Below, one piece after another: positions 34,375-46,057 of a DNA stretch of 64,000 bases. The notes beneath the pieces were generated by a model, which saw only the letters and a program-made list of their open reading frames with translations, searched no databases and had not been told where the DNA came from. The position numbers and the translations under genes are program-made. How positions within the stretch are numbered: the first letter of the stretch is position 1; each line of letters opens with the position of its first letter. Source of the stretch: Schistocephalus solidus (Eukaryota > Platyhelminthes > Cestoda > Diphyllobothriidea > Diphyllobothriidae); NCBI GenBank assembly GCA_017591395.1, contig WEDG01007100.1, forward strand, positions 1 to 64,000, read 5' to 3'.

Positions 34375-34677
34375 CTTTTTGGCGTGCTGGGTGGAGGTGC
34401 GCTCATGCCGCTGGAGGAATTCGCTGTTGCGAAAACTGATCCGGCATAGTTTGCAGACTACCACTTTTAAGGCTTGGCTTTCGGTGGTGGTTCCTGCGCA
34501 TTGTCCTGCCTCTGTGTCCTTGTCAGTGCATTCTGTCTCCTCCTCCTCCTCCTCATCGAGAGTGCCAGAAAGAGAGATGGCGGTGGTTGCCCCACCCGGG
34601 CCTTTCTCATCTAACTCGCTCAGAGTCCGACGGGCCTCGCCGTCTTCCACCGGGAAGTGCTCCGAGTTGATGTTTTC
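34375..34677 (-). CDS. Zinc-finger gene exon 7
   Basis: This exon has 101 codons, phase 0 at both ends, from a gttgaatttcag acceptor to a donor AAG followed by gtaaca. The N-terminal two thirds are low complexity and acidic (ENINSEHFPVEDGE, then a run of Glu at about residues 468-474). The C-terminal part holds a finger with C502, C505, H518 and H525, a longer than usual His spacing (x6). The acidic segment between finger clusters is common in regulatory zinc-finger proteins and may be an interaction region; that is inference. The flanks on both sides are non-repetitive for more than 50 bp. Confidence 0.82.
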
Positions 34678-35297
34678 CTGAAATTCAACAGTATTCCGGT
34701 CAGTAGGAGGTAGGGTGGGGTGGGGCTATCGCAACTGCATCAATAATGTATAAGACAGACCGAAAAAAACCAGAGACTAGGATGGTCATTTCTGGCTTAT
34801 TAGCCCTCATCAGCCAGCTATACCCAACCCCATGTGGGGCATCACTAGAGGCTCCAACCAGCGATCTGTTGGGTAGAAGTCCAAATTTCTAACCATTGAT
34901 CCACGGTCTCGTTGTCTTGTCGGTTTTTATTGGGGACATTGGCATTGGTTCAACTGTTAGAGCGTTAGACGTCGAATCAATACGTCGTGGGCTAGATCTG
35001 TTTCCCACTTGAAATAAAAATACCCTACAGTTTTAGTATTTATACATTCCGTAGGATTGTTGAATGCCTAGTACATGGCTGATACCCTCACGACCACTAG
35101 TTAAGGCAAATCGACAGAAGCCTTTCAACCAAACGGAAAGCTTCATGACAGCAGCTAAGATCTGCATGCCGTTTAAACACTATTCAGTATACATCGACGA
35201 TGGAGGATGTGCAAGTCGGAAATTCCTACCCGTGCACTGTATTTAGCAAGAAAACTCCCCGTCGACAGAACTGCGCTGTCGGATTCAGGCTACCTAC
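34678..35297 (-). other. Intron 6
   Basis: A 620 bp intron that contains one minus-strand ribozyme-bearing short repeat (34755-34942) followed directly by a plus-strand tRNA-like head (34943-35000). Nothing else is seen. Confidence 0.55.
34755..35000. repeat. Family R unit (minus) abutting a tRNA-like head (plus)
   Basis: Minus-strand head and ribozyme region 34755-34942 (core 34807-34813, GAAA kept, helix I partly paired), then a plus-strand A-box-like ggttcaactgttagagcgtt from about 34947. Confidence 0.65.
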
Positions 35298-35467
35298 CCC
35301 TGCAGCAGCAGACGACGACTTCGCGGTGACCAAAACTGACAAGCAGAGCGGCTTTTTGAAAGGAACCGGACACGTCTCGCGCTTCCTCTCCGGCTCGCGT
35401 ACATTGGTCCTGTTCATGCAGGCCTTGCATTTTTCTTCATGCTGCCGCAAGCAATACTCGCTGTAAA
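35298..35467 (-). CDS. Zinc-finger gene exon 6
   Basis: The acceptor ends gagcctttcag; the exon starts with two bases that complete a codon and reads YSEYCLRQHEEKCKACMN, then a basic and Ala/Ser-rich tail, ending at GCA GGG before gtaggtagcc. The F-x5-L-x2-H-x3-C spacing is that of the second half of a C2H2/C2HC finger, with H380 and C384. With exon 5's later donor the frame is continuous, but the joined finger has too many residues between its Cys and His pairs. So either this finger is degenerate, or a further exon carrying a complete Cys pair lies unseen in the 7.8 kb intron. An internal acceptor just before CAT (35441) would also be in phase with exon 5's earlier donor. Confidence 0.6.
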
Positions 35468-35849
35468 CTGAAAGGCTCGGATGACGAAACTGTCAGGAAA
35501 GAACTCGCCCAATAGAATTTTTATAAAGTTGGCAGGTGCGTTTTGCACTTTCTCCGCACACACCCTCCCTCAACCCCCCCCCCCCCCACCCCCAACTACC
35601 CGGCCCCTTTCGAGGGGAGAGTTCGTTCATGGCAAGCGATTATGAACACCATCACCCCAGTGCCGGGTGAGTTGAACTTGGATTTGTTTAGGGTGAGGGA
35701 AGCTAGCGCAAAACATACGTCACTCCCTCCCTTCCGACATTAATTTTAGGCCGAGGAAAAGGCTACGATGTTGACAGCAGGGAATTGGGAGGCTCATGTA
35801 GGCCATTCTCTCTATGGTGTATATGGTCAGGATACACAAAACTACAGAA

Positions 35850-37200
35850 TATGAACTAACTCATGCAATGTGTGATCAAAAGCTGAGTGAGTAGCGTGTA
35901 TTTGGTCTTGGTATTCTGGTTTGTTGTGTGGATTGGAGGCTCAGAATGTATTTTACTAAAAAAACACTACATATTTACATACATATTTACTACATATTTA
36001 AAGAAAACAAACAAGATTTCGGCGAAATCAGAGGTTGCCTGCCCTCCAAGAAATTTCCTATGCTATTTAATATAACAGAGCGAAATTCAGCCTTTTTTGT
36101 GCCATAAAAGAACAGTAATATAAGTAAGAAAGGTTTCAAACAAATCTCGTCTGAAAACGTAAATTTTGATCATAATTCAATGAAAAGTAGGAAGGCAAGT
36201 GTAAAAAATCGCAAGGAATTCAGTTTTAGAAATCATTTTGGGCAAATTGCTGACGTTTTCTGCCACAAAACGCAGAAATAAACTTGGTTACCAGTATTTT
36301 TGTTTTACTCCGGTGAAAATAAAGACCGCTAATAAAAAAAGTTCAAGATACTGTGGAGATGGACTACAGAACACCTATGTCAAATTGGAAGTATGCAATA
36401 AGATACAGTTTTTGTATAATATAGATTCCGCTAATCCGGAGTTTAGAAACACAATGGACAGAAGATTAGCAGTTTTCCCAAAACACTTAGTATATATTAG
36501 GATACTCTGTGTATTTTCAGTCTTACAATAGGGCATTCAAGTAAACAAATGTAGCAAAAAGACTCCAATATAAAGCGGAATATGAGTTATTTTATTTTCA
36601 GTCGAAAATGTATCACTTATTTTCATGAATCACAAAACCGATAAAACTTACAAATTTTCGCCATGACTCAACCTTAGAAAAGGAAAAGTCTGCATATATT
36701 CGTCAAGGAAGTATCTAGTTAACGCACTTTTGGGTTTTCATGTTTGGGTGAGTCTACAAACATGACGAAAACGTCCATGTCCATTGAAAGGAAAATCATA
36801 AGCCAACTACTTCGATAAATGCTTTAAAGAAATATCTTTGAAGGTTTGGAAAACACATAGAACAGGATCTAAATTTAATGCCAACCGAATGCAAACAATG
36901 AAAATCGTGAAATATGTACCGGTATTTCAAGAAAGATCTGAAACTAATTGTAATCCAATAACAGAAATACCTATAAAGAAATTTGGCGAAGGGATAGTTT
37001 TCTTAATATACACAAAATGGTATGCTAAAGCTATCACCAGACAATTCTATTTAAATTTATTCGTTGCATTTACAGAGATTTTTGTGTTTCAAGAACTCGC
37101 CGCTTTTTTAAAAAAAGTTACTATTACTCAGCAAACTCATATTTTTTCACCTTTCCTTTAAGTTTTAAATTCGCTTAAGGTTGCTCATTAACATGTCAAG
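35850..37200 (+). repeat. AT-rich repeat family A, long copy
   Basis: Collinear with 2285-3540 over the aagaaatttcctatgctatt, caaaacgcag.aataaactt and tagtatatatt landmarks. Frames are broken relative to the 3.1 kb copy. Confidence 0.65.
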
Positions 37201-37473
37201 GCTTTGGTGCATGTGTTCATGGCGATTTTCGTGCATTTGGTATGAGTTAGGTTCTACACTGTACCTCAGTTAATGACTCAGTTTCTGATAGCGACAATAG
37301 CCGTGGCTAACATTACGCTTACGCAAGCCGGTGCGCACAGAAGAACCCCCTGCAAGCTACGAATGTGACATCGTCAAAGCTCGATCAACTGCGCAGAAGC
37401 CCCGTGCCCACCTCAGCCAACCTCCCCCCCACCCTGGCGCGGCTCCTCCTAACCTGCTTAATGTTTAATATAC

Positions 37474-37503
37474 CTGATGAGAATGTATCGTAAGCAAAAC
37501 GTA
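37474..37503 (+). ncRNA. Hammerhead-like remnant, ACGT type
   Basis: CTGATGA (37474-37480) and, after a short loop, AAAACGTA (GAAA mutated) with ACGT at 37499-37502. Helix II is weak. Confidence 0.3.
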
Positions 37504-38635
37504 GGCTTGCCAAGTACTCTTTTATCCCCAATCAAAGCTTCCTACAGATTTAGTGTTGATGCACGAAGCCCGAGCGTTTCATTTGTTGACATTTGTTGAC
37601 TGTCCATTCCTTGGAATACTAGCTAACTCACCAAGGCATTAGAGTCTGTTCTCCTGACCACCTACGTTAAGGACATACAACGGCAACATAGACAGCCTTA
37701 TCGTGTTTCTTAAATGTCACCAATCTCATAGCTGGTCTGCAGCTTCCGGTTTCACTTTTTTAGCACTTGGCCTGGGACTGTGGCGATGACCGACTTGATT
37801 CCTTCGATTCAAACACTTTTCAAGTCGTCCCAATGGTAGTAAGTATGACCTTCGAAATGACGAAAAAACCGAAGTGATTTTGACGTTAGCAGTCGGCATC
37901 CCATCACCAGCTTGCCCACAAGCTCCGTCAGTTGGCTGCTACAAGAGAAGGGAAAGTGGAAGTGAGACCGACACTAGGGGAACCCATCTGCGCGGCACAT
38001 CAGCGCATTCCTCACAATAACAAATCGCACACGCTTAAATCTACCACAAAGCCCTAGGAGTCATGACATAGAAGGCTGCCGACCGATGGGCTAACTCAGT
38101 AGGGCTGTGATTGTTTCTTCTTTAGATGGCATTTATGGGACTGCCATTGATATTATATCCGAAACGCCATCGGGAATGCCTGCAACAGGCTGTGGGAACA
38201 GGTCAGGCAGGTGGCACGCGCAGACGGTTGTCTGGATTTGCCAGCCACTACGCCCGCGTCTACCTCCGGTTGTCTTCACGTTGCCTTGCCCTCAAAAATA
38301 GGCGCAGAATGGGCAGCCATTTGATGATTTAGATTTCATGTCATGCGTGGTGCACGCGTAGACCAAATCCTTAATCATGGTGGGCGCGTAGAGGCAGGTG
38401 AGGAGCAAGTTTCTTTACTAGGAAGACATGTACACGAGTAGAAAGGGAAGGAAGAGAAAGAACGAGGTCGAAGCTGTACGAGTCGCCGCTGATGTTTGCA
38501 TGGGCTGTGGTTGATGTAGAAGATTCAACTCACCTAGACATAGAAAGCTGTTACTCATTGTTGGTTAACCCTGTCAACGATAAATGTTTGCGAAGATCAA
38601 GGTAGGCTGGGTTTTTTGTCCATTAAGGGCTATAA

Positions 38636-38923
38636 ATGGTAAGGATGACTTGTATGACCGCCTAAACAGGGCACGGGAAAAGGAACCGCAGACAGTACAA
38701 GTGGCTTCGTGCCAAATTCCATGGAAATTATGTTTAGGATTAAGGTGAGGGTTTAGGGTTAGGTTTAATGTTGGCGATAAGGTCAGGGTTCGGGTTAGGG
38801 TCAGGATTAGGCTAAGGGTATTATCGTGCTAACTGTGGGGATTAGGTTTAGGGTAAGGGTTATGTTAGGGTTAGTGTTAGTGTTATACACGGGTATGTTT
38901 ACCCTTCCTGAAATTTGTCGAAA
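38636..38923. repeat. Telomere-like degenerate TTAGGG block, copy 1
   Basis: Variants of gggtta/gggttagggtt over about 150 bp, preceded by a unique 100 bp (cctaaacagggcacgggaaa) and followed by tttacccttcctgaaatttg. All three parts recur at 39688-39965. Confidence 0.8.
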
Positions 38924-39290
38924 CGCTGTGTGGGCAGGCGCATTGATCTAACGAAGAAGCAGAACGTACTTCTTGGACCTTTTTTTCCGGATGCTGAGGG
39001 CGGACCGAACCAGCTTCCCCTCTTAAAGTGACATGTGGCCATTTATGAACCACCAGGCGTACAACCTGTAAATTCTTGTCTGGCTCTAGGGTTTCCACCT
39101 CATAAGCTTTTCGAAGCATTGACAATTTTTGCCGCTGTTTTCTTTAACAGGAAACAGAATTTGATGTCAGCGCGCTGCTCCTTAAATTCCGTCTTCGAAA
39201 AATCGCCGACAGCGTCGAGCGAGAGGAGGGGGGAAGTAAAACAATCCCTCTTTCCGCTGCGATGGCCTCGCATGAACGTTACTTAGTTAA
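38900..39290. repeat. Dispersed block shared with 29500-30670
   Basis: Complete copy of the block that is split at 29.5-30.7 kb. Confidence 0.7.
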
Positions 39291-39687
39291 CTGACTAACT
39301 TGGCTAAGTGAGCAGTCTAGTAAAAAGCGGGGAGAAGGTAGCACTGCCAATCCACTCACCTACAGAAAATAATCCTCTTTTATTGGATTCCCCTCTCTTT
39401 TTGTGCCACAAAAAGGCTATAGCAAGTTGGTGTTGCCCTAGCAGGTTGGTGTTGCCCTCGTCAACTAGACATGCCCAACGTCAGATTTGCATGATCTGGG
39501 ATTTGAACCCGGACTCATTAGTCATTGGCGTACTTGTACCTTGGGGATCAGCCTAAAGCCCCAACAATTGGCAGTAGGCATTTAACAAAAGCTGGGATTT
39601 TTTAAGCTGGCTTTCACCAGAAATCAGCCTTTTATCTTCTAAAGAAATGCGGTTTCTCATGGAATGCTATTTCATCGATAAATTGGT

Positions 39688-39965
39688 AAGGATACCTTGT
39701 ATAGCCGCCTAAACAGGGCACGGGAAAAGGAACCGCCCACAGTACAAGTGGCTTTGTGCCAAATTCCATGGAAATTATGTTTAGGATTAACGTGAGGGTT
39801 TAGGGTGAGGGTTTAATTTTGGCGTTAACGTCAGGGTTGGGGTTAGGGTTAGGATTTGACTAAGGGTTTACGGTATGACTGGGTTTAAGATTGAGATGAC
39901 AGGTTAGTTTTATGTTAGGGTTAGTATTAGACACGGGTATATTTACCCTTCCTGAAATTTGTCGG
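39688..39965. repeat. Telomere-like degenerate TTAGGG block, copy 2
   Basis: Direct duplicate of 38636-38923, about 1.05 kb downstream, with changed repeat variants. Confidence 0.8.
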
Positions 39966-42114
39966 AAGGTGCCGTTAAGGCATCCATACCCTATTAACTG
40001 TCGAAGTTTGATGACCTATTTATTTTGGATAATCCGATGTTTCCGAAGCTAATGAACGGTTCTGCTGTGAAGACGGTTGGTAGCTCTTGGTCATTTAAGT
40101 TCTACGTGCGACTAGTAGCTGACATCATCAGAGGCCGTGTGAGTTATCACTGAAAGGAAGGTCGCGAGGTTATATGCAAATTAGGTAGGAGACCCAGCAA
40201 CTATTAGGGCCCTTCTCAGGCAAGCCTGCGATGAGGCCTGCGGTCAATTTGTCCCCAGCATTTCATGAACAAGCGAAAGAGCACATCGGGGGGAAAGAGC
40301 ACCGGATAAGGCAAGAGACCGAAGGATGCAATAATTTACAAAAGCCCACCAGTCGCATGGCAGACGAAAAGGTTGCGGAGTGTGGCGAAGAGTGTGACGA
40401 ACAGCACCTCCCTCCCCACCCACCCCCAAGTGTCATTCTACTATTTTTTTCCAAAAGAGAGCCAAATTTAAGCAATGCGCCCCTCGCAAAGGCATAAACT
40501 AAGCTTACGTTGTAGGTAAGGTGCTCGCTAGCGTCCCAGTGAGCTGTTTGCGTCCTAACAGGGACCGATCTGACTGCACACAGTTACCCTAAAAATGGTA
40601 GTAGAAACAGGACATCTTACAGTGATCTACTAGGCGTGGCGGGAGGGCTGGTGGTAATGTCCGGTATTTCCGAAACTTGAGTTGAGCGTACAACCAAAGA
40701 TCCCGGCACAGGGGGATGGAGGCGGTGGTAATGGAGTCTCGAGTGTCGGTCTCTCTCTCTCTCTCTCTCCTCTCTCTCAGGCAGACGATGTAGGTGACCG
40801 GCTGTTTATTGAGTTATCGAGACAGCATTTGAGTGTCACCAGCGCCTACCACAACAAACAGGTTTTTCTTTGAAAATATAGTCTGGGAAATATTGAGGAG
40901 GCGAACGCTCGAGTTGCAGGTACACATGTGACCCGGTAAACGATTTTTTTCGTTTTCTTAACTGTCGAGCGTGAACAGGAGCCCATCCTCAGGGGTGAGA
41001 ACAGCAACTGAGCAAGTGACATTTATAGGAGTCGATCGCCCCTCAGCAACCAGTGCCGCTTGACTTCGTAAGGTTGTGAATGCTAACGCCTTTAGCGACA
41101 AATCGAATGACTGCATTCTTATGCGCTTGTCTTGCTGGCGACATTAGCAATTATCTTGGCGGATGTTCACCTGAACTCTTGACCTTTTTTGAAGGAGTGA
41201 GCAGTGCCTTGTGACGATTCGTGCCTGTCGAAGATTAAAGATCAGTATATATCTGGAAATTTTCATAGCAGATTCGTGCGTGTGGAACCACAGAGCTCGT
41301 CAGTTCTCGGTGAGTGAGTTGGGAACATGAAGACTCGACGACTGCAACAACCTCCGCGTTCCTATTCAACCACGGGACGGGCTAGACTGCCTAATGAACG
41401 TTTGCCAAAACCGGTGAGTAGGAGGAAGATGAAGAAACAGAAAATAACTAGCGAGGGCGGAGATTGATAGAAAAGTGGACTGGTGGACAAGTAAACAGAA
41501 GGAAGGGTTAAAAACGCTGGTCCCGCTCTCACGTAAGGCGGGGTAGGAAATCCGACCAGCCCGCTGGCGACGGCGGCGGCGGCAACCGGAACCGGTGAAG
41601 GCAGCGATCCGGTACCAGGTCTCCTTACCTGCCCCCAAGGCGCAAGCCAGTGGTCGTCACGGTGTTTTCAACAGTAAACAGAGAGAGCCGACGCCAAAAC
41701 GTTGGCAGGCCCCATCAAGCCGCTCGCCCCCGCGAACAAACGCCCAGCCCACGTCCTCACCTCGGCTGCCCTCTACCGACCTTCAGAGGGGACAGGGAGG
41801 GGGGGGGGGGTTGAGAGTACGGCGAAAAATGCACGCACGCACATACACACGAAGATAGCAGCAGCAGCAGGTGGCGAGATATTTAAGTTAAAGGACCGGT
41901 TGCGAGAGTGGGGAGGGGGAGGCGGCGGCGGCGGATTGATGCTGCATCGGCTCCATTCCCATCAAGCCCGCGACCATCAAATGTTAATAGTACAATCGGT
42001 TAAATAGGCAGTGGCGATGAGCATGGGCGTAAACATGTCGTAGCAACAACGGTTAGCTTATGGTCGGCCTCAGGCTAGAGGGGATCATTTAAGTAGGCTC
42101 GCAATCCCAGGACG

Positions 42115-42561
42115 CTTCAGACACGGGTGGAAGCCGGGTCTCCGTAAACAATTATCGACAGGGCAGCCTTACTGCAATTTGCAGCAAAATCATGGAAAAA
42201 AATTACTTAAGCAACAACTAATGCAGTTCCTAGAACATAACCATCTGCTTTCCGAGATCCAGCACAGTTTCCGTAGAGGTAGGCCCTGCGTCACAAATTT
42301 GCTCTACTGTTTAGAACGTTGGACTGAAGCGGTCGATAGAGGAAAAACGGTGCACGCAGTCTATATCGACTTCAAAAAGGCTTTTGATAGCGTGCCGCAC
42401 CACCGCCTTCTTTATAAACTCAACCGCATAGGCGTAAGAGGTAGACTTCTGACATGGATAGAAAATTTCTTAACTGGCCGCTCACAAACTGTCCATATCA
42501 GCGAAAAACAGTCGACCAAGGTTGAGGTTGAGAGTGGTGTTCCCTAAGGCTCTGTTCTCGG

Positions 42562-42562
<1 letters not shown>
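42115..42562 (+). mobile_element. CR1-like LINE reverse transcriptase fragment
   Basis: Encodes the RT fingers and palm start: the frame from 42179 reads LEHNHLLSEIQHSFRRGRPC, AVYIDFKKAFDSVPHHRLLY and VEVESGVP, then TAA instead of Gln in the expected VPQGSVLGP, which continues GSVLGP before an (AT)n tract ends it. The start of the RT (NYRxxSLTAICSKIMEK) is one frame off at 42150-42200. The catalytic YADD part is missing. It is a 5'- and 3'-truncated copy related to the elements at 54.4-59.3 kb. Confidence 0.8.

Positions 42563-42564
<2 letters not shown>

Positions 42565-42599
<35 letters not shown>
42565..42599. repeat. (AT)n microsatellite
   Basis: Joins the LINE fragment to a family R unit. 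Confidence 0.95.
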
Positions 42600-42601
<2 letters not shown>

Positions 42602-43234
42602 AATGGAACCGACAAAGACAAGGGAGACCGGAATGGCCATTTCTGGCTTATTAGCCGTCATCAGCCAGTCATACCCAATCCCAAGTGTGGCACACCTGGG
42701 ATTCGAACCCGCGACCTTTGGTATTTGAGTCGAACGCTCTACCATTTGAGCCACGGGCTCGTTGTTTTGTCGGTTGTGATCGGGAATATGATGATAGTGT
42801 GGGGCTCACCGATCTGCTTAAGGAACATGCATGTTCCGTCATATGCTACACGTCGCTATGCGACCGCCTGCGAGGGCTCTAGTCTGAGCTCCAGGGCACA
42901 ACGGAACATGCATGTTCCTTAAGCAGATCGGTGAGCCCCACACTATCATCATATTCCCGATCACAACCGACAAAACAACGAGCCCGTGGCTCAAATGGTA
43001 TTCGACTCAAATACCAAAGGTCGCGGGTTCGAAATCTCAGGTAGCTGCACTGAGATTGAGTATGACTGGCTGATGACGGCTATACGCCAGAAAATGGCCA
43101 TTCGGTCTCCTTCTGTCAGTTCCATTCCATCATATGCTACACGTCGCTATGCGACCGCCTGCGAGGCTCTAGTCTGAGCTCCAGGGCACAACGGAACATG
43201 CATGTTCCTTAAGCAGATCGGTGAGCCCCACACT

Positions 43235-43238
<4 letters not shown>
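42600..43238. repeat. Inverted cluster of family R units
   Basis: A minus-strand unit with tRNA boxes and ribozyme (42600-42840) faces a plus-strand tail (42841-42947). A plus-strand head with ribozyme remnant (42948-43130) and tail (43131-43238) follow and end in cacactatc then (AT)n. The tails flanking catgcatgttcc are identical, so this is a young rearrangement. Confidence 0.85.
42626..42670 (-). ncRNA. Hammerhead-ribozyme-like motif of family R
   Basis: Identical to 21948-21992: GACTGG/CCGGTC helix I, CTGATGA at 42658-42664, GAAA and ATGGCCAT. Confidence 0.65.

Positions 43239-43294
<56 letters not shown>
43239..43294. repeat. (AT)n microsatellite
   Basis: Lies within 15 bp of the donor site of exon 5. 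Confidence 0.95.
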
Positions 43295-43296
<2 letters not shown>

Positions 43297-43304
43297 GTTT
43301 GCAC

Positions 43305-43659
43305 AAACCTGGAGCAGCGTGTCAGCCGTGAAGGATGCTGAGCAGACTTGGCATACATGGTCAGTATACGCAGGCACTTCGGGCGTTTGCTCAATGCTAT
43401 CTACTGGCGGTAGTGTTGACGGCTGATGAGCCTCTGTTGGGTCACGGCCCTGGTCCACACGTTGCACGTCCACAGCGACCCTTCCATCACAACTTGTGAA
43501 TAATAGCTCTTTGGTAGCGGTTTGTGTCATTGTCATTCTGGCGGAGGTGGCGAGGTTCAGCTTTAGTGCTGGTTTTGGAGTGCGCTGCAGGCTGGTTCGT
43601 CTGTTTGAGCAAGCGAAACGGTTTTGGAGAGTTCGAGATAAACGCTGGCCAGGCGGGCC
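43305..43659 (-). CDS. Zinc-finger gene exon 5
   Basis: The exon begins GGC CCG CCT after a long pyrimidine tract and acceptor ending cttctttacag. It encodes about 118 residues: a basic, Ser/Thr/Arg-rich N-terminal half, an acidic and proline-rich middle, then TDHVCQVC with C355 and C358, the first half of a finger. Two donors are possible. One after CTC CAG (gtttgt, exon end 43309) is phase 0. The other, four bases on (gtgcaaa, exon end 43305), is phase 1 and leaves a T that turns the next exon's first codon into Phe. The second is annotated because it suits the better acceptor of exon 6. An (AT)n tract and an inverted pair of short repeats start only about 10 bp into the following intron. 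Confidence 0.75.
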
Positions 43660-44516
43660 CTGTAAAGAAGGCATGTGGGAGAGAGAGAAAGAAGGGGAAT
43701 GAGCCGTCCTTAATTGCTGATTCGGCGAGATTACGTGAGCCTGTCAAGACAGTTCAGGCTGGGTAATAGGAAAGTTAAGGAAGCTTTTAAACTTCTTATC
43801 ATATGAGCTAGTTTAGTTCGATGTGCATAAGGGAGGAATCGAGCCAAAAAGCAGGTTACGTCATTGCAGCATGCCTAAAAGAGAGCTGAGATAAGGAGAA
43901 TCTGTGTTACGATGTCCACCGCAGCTAATCTCATTTCGAGTGGGGCTATTGCCGCGCCCTAACATTCGTAGCTTAAACGGTTCAGCATTGGCGGAGTGAC
44001 GGGGAACCGACTGCCAGGCTGTCATGGTTGCTTACTGTAGCTCCATAGTAGCTTCACTTGTATTATTTTTCGAATTCAGCTGTATTTATGGGTAGTGTTT
44101 GAACCAGTACAACTGACCACAATCAGTGCGCATATTGTTGGTACCAGTGAAAGAGTTGGTTATGGGAAGCATTTAAGATCAGGAAGGCTTGATAGCGGGA
44201 GAAAGAATTTGATTATGCATCTTATGCCTGGCGGCTGAAAGTACACTGGGAGACGGTCAACTGTACATTCCTCTAGACACAGCGATAGTATTCAGTCGAC
44301 GGTAGTGTGGGCGCGAGACACCGCAGTGTCGGGCCCGTTATCTAACGCAGAATCTATTTTTTTCTGGTGAGGAAAAGGGGGGATAGTGGTTGTTTTAGGC
44401 GAGGCGGGGTGACTGTCTTGGTATAATCAACTAACTAAAATAATTCATAAAATAAAGCTTCACGGTGCGAAAATTCGAGGCCAAGGTAGTAATGGAGAAG
44501 AAGTAGGTAATTCATT

Positions 44517-44640
44517 TGACCCACTTGTGAAAAACTCGGTGCCCTTAGTGGGATTCGAACTCACATCAGTAGGGGGAAGACTTTAGTACAGCTAACGTTC
44601 TAGTCAACTGTGCTACGAGATCCCATCGGGAGTCGTAAGT
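44517..44640 (-). repeat. tRNA-like repeat family B, best copy
   Basis: On the minus strand an A-box-like tagcacagttgactagaacg is followed, about 45 bases later, by a B-box-like gagttcgaatcccac. The spacing is long enough for a class II (long variable arm) tRNA ancestor. The copy then ends with gtttttcacaagtgggtca. A second copy at 44820-44905 has lost the B box; a third lies at 3519-3600. Confidence 0.65.
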
Positions 44641-44819
44641 TTAATCACCATTGAGTCAAGTTACCCACCCAGCCTACTGCAACGTATGGAATCCACCAAT
44701 TCTGATACAGTAAGCTGACTGCCTAAGCACGATTTCATAAGCAATCAATCTAGAATCCACCAGATGACTATTAGGCACAATTAACAAGAAGAGGATTTTT
44801 GCAGATTTTAATAATTCCT

Positions 44820-44905
44820 CTGACCCACTTGTGAAAAACTCGGCGACCTGCCAGCAAGGCGAAGGCTTTAGTACAGTCGACGCTTTATCCAACAGAGGCG
44901 AAGGA
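44820..44905 (-). repeat. tRNA-like repeat family B, partial copy
   Basis: Shares tgacccacttgtgaaaaact and gactttagtacag-like segments with 44517-44640. Confidence 0.6.
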
Positions 44906-46057
44906 TCCACTGCCAAGGCGAGAAATATATAGTCGTTTATGGGATCTGGCGAAGTTGCAGGCAACGCAATTACGTCGGAGGAACTAAAAAACATCTCCGG
45001 ACGCGAATTGCCGAGCACGTGGCAGCAGTGTGGAGAATTGACGCCCATTCTGAAGTCGCGCCCCATTCGGCGAGACCCGGCAACATATCTAAGTTCGATA
45101 AGGTCGAAATTCTCGCGAGGTGACAATGACGCGAGTTGCTGGTTGCTTGAGTCATAGACGCCTAGTCTATTAAAATGTGCAATGGCCTACCCAACCCATA
45201 TATGGTGTTGAGACTCAGTTTGGCTAGAGCAATCGGCCACTCGGGGAGCGCTCAGGCGAACACATTATCTAATGCCAGTGCCGTCCTTACCGATGCGCTC
45301 GAACACCGCCCTAACGACTCTTCCCCACACTGCACTATCGATCCACCCATTGGTCGTGTGCATACTGATATCGCTCAAGCTGACGACAGGGATTAGTGCT
45401 CTACCCAATCATTCGGATAAGTCGGAAGGCCAGTCGAGATATTAACCCCTCAAGGACACTATCGGATTGGTTCAATTGCAGTCCGACCTTGTGAATACTC
45501 ATATATTCTTTTTTGCCTAAAATACGCTGTAATAATACGTCAATAGACTTCTACTCTTCCGCCCTTGCTGTTGAGTTCTAGTTGGGGATGCGATCGAGTT
45601 GTTCGATGGCGACCAGTAAGGCTTTGGGTAAGAGCATAACGCGGCCGTCCGCGTCCAGGTGGGAGAGTTGCCGTCTTGTCTCCTGCACAGCTGTTAATTC
45701 ATGTTTGACCATCCGCGTCCACAGTATTATCACAGTTTATTCGACGTAATCGCAACAGTTGCAGCAGACCCTGTCGGCATATAGCATTTTCGGGCTACTT
45801 ACTTGGCGAACGCTTCCGGTCTTTTTGTAAGCCCAATGAGAAAGCGGTTGATGGCTTTCAAGACTTTCTTCGCGTACATGAGCGCTGGTTAAAAGTTGCG
45901 GTCGATGCGGGCATATATGCATCTGACTGTCCAACATTAACGGCATGGGAAATAGCCCTCATGCATGTTTCGTCGATTTTATGTTACTGTATAACAACTA
46001 GAAGAGTTACAATCATCAGCTACTCGTACTGTCGCCCTCCGACAATCGGACAACCTT

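Larger units (their letters stand above)
35468..43304 (-). other. Intron 5
   Basis: This 7.8 kb intron contains a long copy of the AT-rich family (35850-37200), a ribozyme-like remnant at 37474, duplicated telomere-like blocks (38636-38923 and 39688-39965), a dispersed block (38900-39290), a CR1-like RT fragment (42115-42562) and an inverted cluster of short repeats (42600-43238). A C-run lies at about 35576-35588. 40000-42110 is GC-rich in parts, has a (CT)n tract at about 40747-40780, and shows no gene I can support. A missing exon may hide here. Confidence 0.55.

Noticed and set aside
35298..35441. Shorter exon 6 starting at the CAT codon
   Set aside because: In phase with the earlier donor of exon 5, but the acceptor is poor and the F-x5-L-x2-H pattern would be lost; kept only as an alternative.
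38107..38332. Plus-strand frames of 64 and 68 codons
   Set aside because: Lie in a diverged unit of the GC-rich repeat family C.
40075..40135. Possible ribozyme core (CTGATGA on the minus strand)
   Set aside because: No GAAA at the right distance and no closing helix.
41366..42007. GC-rich frames on both strands
   Set aside because: Compositional open frames; no motif, no convincing splice pair found.
44674..45126. 150-codon minus-strand frame
   Set aside because: Runs through a tRNA-like repeat copy; no domain.
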